A stretch of DNA of 37,605 nucleotides from an uncultured Clostridia bacterium (GTDB lineage: Bacteria > Bacillota > Clostridia > Oscillospirales > Acutalibacteraceae): contig CAMKOU010000006.1 in assembly GCA_946414505.1 (NCBI GenBank), positions 1 to 37,605 of the forward strand, given 5' to 3'. Shown in pieces: positions 1 through 5,936 of the stretch; position 1 is the stretch's first letter, and each line of letters starts with the position of its first letter. The notes beneath the pieces are model-generated. The model made no database searches. It was given only the letters and a program-made list of their open reading frames with translations, and had not been told where the DNA came from. The position numbers and the translations under genes were made by a program.

Positions 1-25
1 GCATCTCACTCTGACCTAACACACG

Positions 26-54
26 GGGACCGGCGTATGCCGGTCCCTTTTTTT
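26..54 (+). terminator. Rho-independent terminator of an upstream gene
   Basis: A perfect 9-bp stem (GGGACCGGC / GCCGGTCCC, arms 26-34 and 39-47) closes a 4-base loop and is followed by seven T. It ends a plus-strand gene lying to the left of the window and separates it from the VanW gene. Confidence 0.85.
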
Positions 55-170
55 GCCGCTGTGTGTTTTTTTCGTGAAAATTTGAATCAACCACTTTATT
101 TTTGGGAAGATTTGTAGTAGAATATGAAAATAAACAAGTGTACCATTTTTTCAAAATAACGGAGTGGCAT

Positions 171-1610
171 ATGAATAACGAACAAATACCCTCTGCATGG
201 CATGTGGCGGACGCGCCCGCACCCGGCGGCAGTCCCCAACCGAAAAAGCATAAAACGGCAGCGCTGGTGCTGTCCATCGTGGCGGGCGTGATGGTGCTTG
301 CAACGGTGGGCTTCGGCGTGTTTGCGCTGCTGCACAACAGCGGCGGCAGCGGCGCCGGCGGCGTGCGCGCCACCGAGCCGCCAAAGGAATTTACCTTTCC
401 GGCAGGCACCAAGGTGTCGGGGCTGGACGTTTCGGGCAAAACCGTGACGCAGGCAAAGCAGTATCTGGAAAAATACAAGGGCAGTCTTGCCGACCCGACC
501 GTCATTTCCATCGGCATTTCGGGCAACAAAACCAGCCTGACGCAGGACGATTTTACCTACACCTACAACATCGACGAGGTGGTGGACAAAATGAAGGCGG
601 ACATCGAAAACCCCGTTCCCGTCATGGCGACCACCCAAGGCACCACCGCGGCGGCGACCGATGACTCGGCAGAGGTGTTTTCGCCGCAGGACGGCTACAA
701 GGTGGAGGCAAAGGTGACGGAGGAGAGCATCGACAAAAATGTTCGTCAGCTGTGCGAGGCATACAACACCGACCCCATCGACGCTTCGGTAAAGGCGTTT
801 CATCCCTTTGCCAAGGATCGTTTTGAGTACGAGGAAGCGGCAAACGGCTTTACCATCGACGAAAGCGGACTGAAAACCCAGCTGACCGCCGCCATCAAAA
901 GCCGCCAGCCCGAGGTGTATATCGAGGTTGCCACCATGGTGGTGGAGCCGGACGTGACGGTGGACTACCTCAAAAAGCACATCGTGCAGCTGTCCACCTA
1001 TGAAACCTATTCCACCAACACCGACAACGCCACCAACAACATGAAAATTTCGCTGGCGGCGTGCAACGGCTCGACCATCTCACCCGGTGAGATTTGGTCG
1101 TTCAACGACTGCACGGGCGACTCGAACCTCGAATCCAACGGCTACAAATCCGCCAACGTCATTTCGGACGGCAAGCTGACGCAGGGCATCGGCGGCGGTA
1201 TTTGTCAGTCGAGCTCCACCATCTACAACGCCGCCATCCGCGCCAATCTGGGCATTTATGAGCGCGCCAACCACAAGTGGGCGTCGTCCTATGTGCCCAC
1301 CGGACTGGACGCGACCATCGACTACGGCAACATCGACCTCAAGCTCGCCAACAACAGCGACAACACCGTGTATCTGGAGTGCAAGGTGGACGGTTCCACG
1401 CTGACGGCGTCGTTTTGGGGCATTAAAAGCGGCGACTATGACAGCATCAAAACCCGCAACGAAATGGGCACCAAGGGCAGTGACACCTATTCTGTCCGCG
1501 CGTGGCGCGTCTATTACAAGGACGGCAAAAAGGTGGGCGAGGAAGAGCTGCCCGAATCCACCTATGACAGCGATCAGGGTGTTTCTTTCTACTCCGCCGA
1601 CGGCGACTGA
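171..1610 (+). CDS. VanW family surface protein with YoaR-like domain
   Basis: A 479-residue membrane-anchored protein. After a short Pro-rich cytoplasmic head there is one transmembrane segment at about residues 27-50, then an extracytoplasmic region resembling the YoaR/PG-binding-4 domain, a linker, and a C-terminal VanW domain. The VanW core shows the segments ISPGEIWSFND, GIGGGICQSSSTIYNAA and ANHKW. VanW proteins occur in many Gram-positive bacteria. Some sit in vancomycin-resistance clusters, but the domain's reaction is not established, so no resistance should be inferred. I chose ATG 171 because GGAG lies 7 bases upstream; the frame extends to 102 without a ribosome site. The gene stands alone between two terminators. 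A cell-wall role is inferred from the domain types. Confidence 0.85.
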   Translation: MNNEQIPSAWHVADAPAPGGSPQPKKHKTAALVLSIVAGVMVLATVGFGVFALLHNSGGSGAGGVRATEPPKEFTFPAGTKVSGLDVSGKTVTQAKQYLEKYKGSLADPTVISIGISGNKTSLTQDDFTYTYNIDEVVDKMKADIENPVPVMATTQGTTAAATDDSAEVFSPQDGYKVEAKVTEESIDKNVRQLCEAYNTDPIDASVKAFHPFAKDRFEYEEAANGFTIDESGLKTQLTAAIKSRQPEVYIEVATMVVEPDVTVDYLKKHIVQLSTYETYSTNTDNATNNMKISLAACNGSTISPGEIWSFNDCTGDSNLESNGYKSANVISDGKLTQGIGGGICQSSSTIYNAAIRANLGIYERANHKWASSYVPTGLDATIDYGNIDLKLANNSDNTVYLECKVDGSTLTASFWGIKSGDYDSIKTRNEMGTKGSDTYSVRAWRVYYKDGKKVGEEELPESTYDSDQGVSFYSADGD

Positions 1611-1634
1611 CCGCACGCCGCACATCAACACCAA

Positions 1635-1670
1635 CCCTCCGCCGGGTATGTCGGCGGAGGGATTATTTTT
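1635..1670 (+). terminator. Terminator of the VanW gene
   Basis: A 10-bp stem (CCCTCCGCCG / CGGCGGAGGG, arms 1635-1644 and 1652-1661) with a 7-base loop, then a T-rich run ending at 1670. It lies 24 bases after the VanW stop codon. Confidence 0.85.
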
Positions 1671-1712
1671 GCGAAAATAAACAAAAATTCGTAACAGGAT
1701 GTGCGATTCATA

Positions 1713-1741
1713 TTGCTTTTTTATTCCCGATAGATTATACT
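1713..1741 (+). promoter_or_regulatory. Sigma-A type promoter of the permease-kinase gene
   Basis: TTGCTT (1713-1718), a 17-base spacer, then TATACT (1736-1741). Transcription would start near 1748, leaving an untranslated leader of about 145 bases before the start codon at 1893. The leader has several G+C-rich inverted segments, but I do not recognise a riboswitch class in it. Confidence 0.6.
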
Positions 1742-1860
1742 ATTATCATAAAATCATACATCCGCGCGGTTTCAGAGGCGCATATCCTGCTGTCTGCCGC
1801 GCCGGAACAGGCACTGTCTGTAAAAAAGCGGCGTACCGCACGCGCTTCCAAAGGGGTAAT

Positions 1861-1896
1861 ATGCCGCTGACAAAGCATTTCGGGAGTTATCTATGA
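1861..1896 (+). CDS. Possible 11-residue leader peptide coupled to permease-kinase
   Basis: A tiny reading frame with the peptide MPLTKHFGSYL. It has its own strong ribosome binding site, AAAGGGG at 1850-1856, four bases before the ATG. Its TGA (1894-1896) overlaps the ATG of the next gene (1893-1895) in the ATGA arrangement typical of translational coupling. It lies at the end of a long leader. Nothing in the peptide (no run of one codon) points to classical attenuation. It could be a real regulatory or coupling leader, or a chance frame; only the ribosome site and the overlap support it. Confidence 0.4.
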   Translation: MPLTKHFGSYL

Positions 1897-4796
1897 TACA
1901 TATACAGGATTTTGCGCAGGGCGGCACCAAGCTGACCCAACACCTTTCACCGCTGGCGGTGTGGGCGTTTGCCTTCGGCAGCGCTGTCGGGTGGGGGTCG
2001 TTTGTCATGCCCGGCACCACGTTTTTGCCGGTTGCCGGACCGTGGGGTTCGGTGATCGGACTGTTTGTAGGCATGGGCTTGATGATGGTGATCGGATGGA
2101 TCTACTGCTCCTTTATGAAACGCTATCCTAACGCCGGCGGCTCGTACACCTTTGCCTCCAAGGTGCTCGGCGGCGACCACGGCTTTTTGTGCGCGTGGAT
2201 GCTGCTGCTGACCTATGCCGCGATCGTGTGGGCAAACAGCACCGCGCTGTCACTGATCTTGCGGTGCCTGTTCGGGGATTTCTTTTGCTTCGGCTTTTCC
2301 TATGACATCGCGGGCTATACCGTCTATATGGGCGAGCTGCTGCTTTCCACCGGCGTGCTCGCGCTTGCCTGCCTGATCTGTATCCTCGGCAGGCGCGTCA
2401 CCTCCTTTGTGCAAACCTTGTGCGCGCTGCTGTTGTTTGGCGGCGTGGCAGTCTGCTTTGCGGCGGTCGTGCTGCACCGCGGCGGCTTGGGCGGCATTGC
2501 GCCTGCCTTTTCACAAAACGACGATCCGGCGGTGCAGGTGCTGATGATCGCGGTGCTGGCGCCGTGGGCGTTTATCGGCTTTGAATCGGTTTCCCATGCG
2601 TCGCAGGAATTTCGTTTCAACATCAAAAAAACCATGCCGATCCTCATCGGCGCGCTGTTTGCCGGTGCGCTGGTATATGTGATGCTCACACTGTGCGCGG
2701 CGATGGCGGTGCCCGACGGCTTTCAAAGCTGGAGCGAATATATCGGCGCGCTGGCGCAAATGGAGGGCGTGCAGGCGCTGCCGACCTTTTATGCCGCGCG
2801 CGAAGCGATGGGCACCCCCGGACTGGCGTTGCTCGGCGTTGCCGCGTTCGGCGGCATCGCCACGGGCTTGATCGGCAATTTGGCGGCGCTCAGCCGGCTG
2901 ATGTACCGGCTGTCCGCAGACGGCATCTTGCCCAAGGGCCTGCATCAGCTCAACCGCCGCGGCATCCCGGCAAAAGCGGTGCTTTGCCTGGGCGCGATCT
3001 CCGTGTGGGTACCGCTGCTGGGAAGGACCGCCATCGGCTGGATCGTGGACGTCACCACCATCGGCGCCACCGTTGTGTATGCCTGCGTTGCCATTTGTAC
3101 ATTTGCGGTCGGCAGGCGCGAAAAGCGCGTGTCCGCGCTGGTGTTTGGCGCGCTGGGTATGTTGGTGTCCGCTGTGTTTGCTGTTTTTTTGCTGCTGCCG
3201 TTTATTCGCTCGCAAAGTGAGCTCGCCTCCGAATCCTATTTGATTTTGATGGTGTGGTGTGTGTCGGGTATGCTGCTGTTCCGCGTGCTGATGCAGCGCG
3301 ACAAAACGCGGCGCATCGGCAAAAGCATTGTGGTGTGGATCGTGCTGTTTGTTTTGATCTTGCTGCTGTCCGTGTCGTGGATCAACCGCGTTTTATTGGA
3401 GAAAACCGCCGCCGTTACCGCCGAGATGCAAGCCACGTATTTGGCGATGACAGCGCAGACGGACAACGGCACGGTGACCGACGTCAACCGCTTTTTGGTC
3501 GAGCCTATCAGCGATTTTTCCGAGGTTATCCGGGGAAATGTGTTTGTGTTCACCGGCTTGATCTTGGCGACACTGGCGTTGATTTTCAGCATTTTTTCCA
3601 TTATCAAGCAGCGCGAAAAGCAAAGCGAAGCGGAACGGCTGCTCGCCGAAGAAAACAGCCGCGCCAAAAGCGCGTTCCTTTCCAATATGAGCCACGATAT
3701 CCGCACGCCGATGAATGCCGTGACGGGCTATACCGCGCTGGCGCTGCGCGAGGAAGGCATTCCCGACTCGATCCGCACCTATCTCGAAAAAATCGACGCC
3801 GCCGGCAAGCAGCTGCTGGCGCTGATCAATGATATCCTCGAAATGAGCCGCATCGAAAGCGGCAAAACGGAGCTTGACACGGCGCCTGCCGATTTGTGCG
3901 CCGTGATAGAGGATGCCTGTCAGATATTTGATATCCAAATGAAGGCGAAGCCGCTGGAATACACCGTGGACGTCACCGGCATATACCACCGGTATGTCGT
4001 TTGCGACAAAACCCGCATCAATCGCCTGCTGCTGAATTTGATTTCCAACGCCTACAAATACACGCCTGCGGGCGGCAGCGTGATGGTGTCCGGCCGCGAG
4101 ATCGCCGCCGGCACGGAAGCCTGCATGTACGAGCTGACGGTCAGCGACACGGGCATCGGCATGACGCCCGAATTTACCGCGCACATTTTTGACGCGTATG
4201 AGCGCGAGTCCAGCCGCACCGTCAGCAACATTCAGGGAACGGGGCTTGGCATGGCGATCGCCAAAAGCTTTGTCGAGCTGATGGGCGGCACCATATCGGT
4301 GCGCTCCAAAAAGGGGCAGGGCACTACCTTTACGGTGCGCCTGCAGCTGCCGCTTGCCGACGAAGCGGACGTCCGCACAAGAGAGAGAACGGCATCCGGC
4401 GCCAAGCGCGACGGCAGCGGCATCCGGGTGCTGCTGGCGGAGGACAATCCCATCAACAGTGAGATCGCCGCGATGATCCTCACCCAGGAGGGCTTTGACG
4501 TTGTTACCGTTGACAACGGCAAACGCGCGGTGGAGGCGCTGGCAGAGGCGGACGAGGACACCTACAGCGTGGTGCTGATGGATATTCAGATGCCGGTGCT
4601 GAACGGCTATGACGCGACGCGGCAAATTCGCGCCATGGAGGGCAAACGCGGACAGATCCCCATCATCGCCCTCACCGCCAACACCTTTGAAAGCGACCGC
4701 CGCGAGGCGTTTGAGGCAGGCATGAACGCCCACGTCACCAAGCCGCTGCAGCCCGACCGGCTGGTGAGCATACTGTTGGAGTGGGCGGAAAAATAA
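1893..4796 (+). CDS. Amino-acid permease fused to hybrid sensor histidine kinase
   Basis: One 967-residue frame combining transport and two-component signalling. Residues about 15-470 form an APC-superfamily permease with some twelve hydrophobic segments. A further membrane pair (about 480-500 and 550-570) encloses a short outer loop. Then come a HisKA domain with phospho-acceptor His601 in the motif MSHDIRTPMNA, a HATPase domain with N box (LLNLISNAYKYTPAGG), DTGIGM and GTGLGMAIAKS, and a receiver with AEDN at its start, phospho-acceptor Asp897 (VLMDIQMP) and conserved Thr and Lys (ALTAN, VTKP). All catalytic signatures look intact. By analogy with CbrA, which joins an SLC5 transporter to a kinase, the permease part may sense or carry an amino acid. 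No DNA-binding partner regulator lies next to it, so the output is unknown. GGGAG lies 6 bases before ATG 1893. Confidence 0.88.
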   Translation: MIHIQDFAQGGTKLTQHLSPLAVWAFAFGSAVGWGSFVMPGTTFLPVAGPWGSVIGLFVGMGLMMVIGWIYCSFMKRYPNAGGSYTFASKVLGGDHGFLCAWMLLLTYAAIVWANSTALSLILRCLFGDFFCFGFSYDIAGYTVYMGELLLSTGVLALACLICILGRRVTSFVQTLCALLLFGGVAVCFAAVVLHRGGLGGIAPAFSQNDDPAVQVLMIAVLAPWAFIGFESVSHASQEFRFNIKKTMPILIGALFAGALVYVMLTLCAAMAVPDGFQSWSEYIGALAQMEGVQALPTFYAAREAMGTPGLALLGVAAFGGIATGLIGNLAALSRLMYRLSADGILPKGLHQLNRRGIPAKAVLCLGAISVWVPLLGRTAIGWIVDVTTIGATVVYACVAICTFAVGRREKRVSALVFGALGMLVSAVFAVFLLLPFIRSQSELASESYLILMVWCVSGMLLFRVLMQRDKTRRIGKSIVVWIVLFVLILLLSVSWINRVLLEKTAAVTAEMQATYLAMTAQTDNGTVTDVNRFLVEPISDFSEVIRGNVFVFTGLILATLALIFSIFSIIKQREKQSEAERLLAEENSRAKSAFLSNMSHDIRTPMNAVTGYTALALREEGIPDSIRTYLEKIDAAGKQLLALINDILEMSRIESGKTELDTAPADLCAVIEDACQIFDIQMKAKPLEYTVDVTGIYHRYVVCDKTRINRLLLNLISNAYKYTPAGGSVMVSGREIAAGTEACMYELTVSDTGIGMTPEFTAHIFDAYERESSRTVSNIQGTGLGMAIAKSFVELMGGTISVRSKKGQGTTFTVRLQLPLADEADVRTRERTASGAKRDGSGIRVLLAEDNPINSEIAAMILTQEGFDVVTVDNGKRAVEALAEADEDTYSVVLMDIQMPVLNGYDATRQIRAMEGKRGQIPIIALTANTFESDRREAFEAGMNAHVTKPLQPDRLVSILLEWAEK

Positions 4797-4810
4797 AACT
4801 TCTAAAAACG

Positions 4811-4840
4811 AACACCGCATCCGGCGACGGATGCGGTGTT
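4811..4840. terminator. Bidirectional terminator between convergent genes
   Basis: A perfect 13-bp stem (arms 4811-4823 and 4828-4840, starting AACACCGCATCCG) with loop GCGA. On the minus strand it is followed by five T (complement of 4804-4808), serving the lipoprotein gene. On the plus strand the downstream run is weaker (GCTGTTT), serving the permease-kinase gene. Confidence 0.85.
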
Positions 4841-4856
4841 GCTGTTTATGTGTCGT

Positions 4857-5864
4857 TTAGATCTCGTAAAGGTAGGCGTTGCCGATGCAAACAAACTGGG
4901 TGTAATGATTGTCGGAAAAGGTGATTTGCACATCGTTGTATTTGGAAACGTCCACATCAAAATCAACGGGTTGGGAGGTGGCGGACATGGCAGGGGACTG
5001 GTAAATGCTTTCGCCGTCCGCCGTAATGCTCATCGTGACATTGTTGTTGGAGGTTTTGCCCTTGGGAATGTACAGGGTGCCGGTGATGCGGCTGTATTTT
5101 TTGTCCAGCAGATATTCAAAGCAGTCCTTTTCTCTGACGGTATTATAAATCGCGTAAGCGTAGGCGTTGTCAAGGGTGTCGATCAACCGGTCGGTCTTTT
5201 CGGGCTTGCTTTGGATGCTGGTCAGGTCGGTGATCTCAATAGGCAGCGAACGGAGATCCACCGGCGTATCGGCTGCGCCGCTTTCCGTTAGGGCGGCTTC
5301 CGCTAAACAGCAGCCGATATGATAGTTGTTGCCGCTCCATGTAAGGGAAAGCTTGTTGACGCCGGCAACGGGCACTTCGATCGCCACCGGACGGGAGGTT
5401 TTGACCATCACGGGAGAGGCGTACAGCACATGGCCGTCGCCCTTGACGGTCAGCGTGCAGTTGTTGTCGCTGCTTTGCCCCTGCGGGATATAAATGGTGC
5501 CCTTCAACCATGCATATTTGCCGTCTGTCAGATATTCAAAATGGGTAGAGGAATTGTTGATGGCACTGCCGTAGGCGTTGCCGTAATTATCGGTCAGCTT
5601 TTCGGTCGTTTGCGGCTTGTCCGCGATGCTGGTCAAATCGACCAGCTGTACGGTTTTGCCGCCTGCCGGTGCGGTGTCGGGCGGCGCTGTCGTGGTTTCG
5701 GCAGGCACGTTCGTGGTTTCCGCCGGTGCTGCCGTGCTTTGGGCGACGGGCGCGGATGTGGCAGGCTCCGTTGCCGTTGTGCCGATTTCGGCTTGGGTGA
5801 ATTGGCATCCTCCCATCAAAACGGCAAGTGCGCCGGTGAGGATGATGGCTACTGTTTTTTTCAT
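4857..5864 (-). CDS. Surface lipoprotein with two NPCBM-like modules
   Basis: A 335-residue predicted lipoprotein. The signal peptide ends at MGGC with lipid-acceptor Cys20. A Thr/Ala/Pro-rich spacer of about 50 residues follows, as in wall-spanning linkers. Then come two homologous modules of about 125 residues (roughly 72-195 and 210-335). Each opens with DLTSI..KP..T..L.D..gNAY and carries FEYL.D.KY, a G-T-[LI]-YIP-[KQ]-G strand and a late NNYH or DNHYT motif. This resembles NPCBM/NEW2-type carbohydrate-binding folds, so binding of a cell-surface or dietary glycan is plausible but inferred. AGGAGGAG precedes the ATG. It lies 72 bases downstream of the sigma-factor fusion in the same direction, likely one transcription unit. 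Confidence 0.7.
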   Translation of the reverse strand: MKKTVAIILTGALAVLMGGCQFTQAEIGTTATEPATSAPVAQSTAAPAETTNVPAETTTAPPDTAPAGGKTVQLVDLTSIADKPQTTEKLTDNYGNAYGSAINNSSTHFEYLTDGKYAWLKGTIYIPQGQSSDNNCTLTVKGDGHVLYASPVMVKTSRPVAIEVPVAGVNKLSLTWSGNNYHIGCCLAEAALTESGAADTPVDLRSLPIEITDLTSIQSKPEKTDRLIDTLDNAYAYAIYNTVREKDCFEYLLDKKYSRITGTLYIPKGKTSNNNVTMSITADGESIYQSPAMSATSQPVDFDVDVSKYNDVQITFSDNHYTQFVCIGNAYLYEI

Positions 5865-5936
5865 ACGAAACTCCTCCTGAAATGATATTTTGTCCGCGAC
5901 CGCAGCCGCCGGCTTCCGGGATATTGTTTTGCTGAT

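Noticed and set aside
171-1610. Vancomycin-resistance determinant
   Set aside because: VanW-domain proteins are common in Clostridia without resistance, and no vanH, vanA/B or vanX gene is nearby.
1748-1892. Known riboswitch in the permease-kinase leader
   Set aside because: Inverted segments exist, but no conserved core of a class I recognise (for example glycine, lysine, SAM or guanidine) could be found by eye.
1699-1896. 65-codon frame upstream of the permease-kinase gene
   Set aside because: Its start lies before the predicted promoter. Only the last 11 codons, which have their own ribosome site, are kept as a possible leader peptide.
3393-4820. Long minus-strand open frame of 475 codons opposite the permease-kinase gene
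   Set aside because: It mirrors a clear coding gene, has no ribosome site or recognisable domain, and its composition is that of an antisense shadow in GC-rich DNA.
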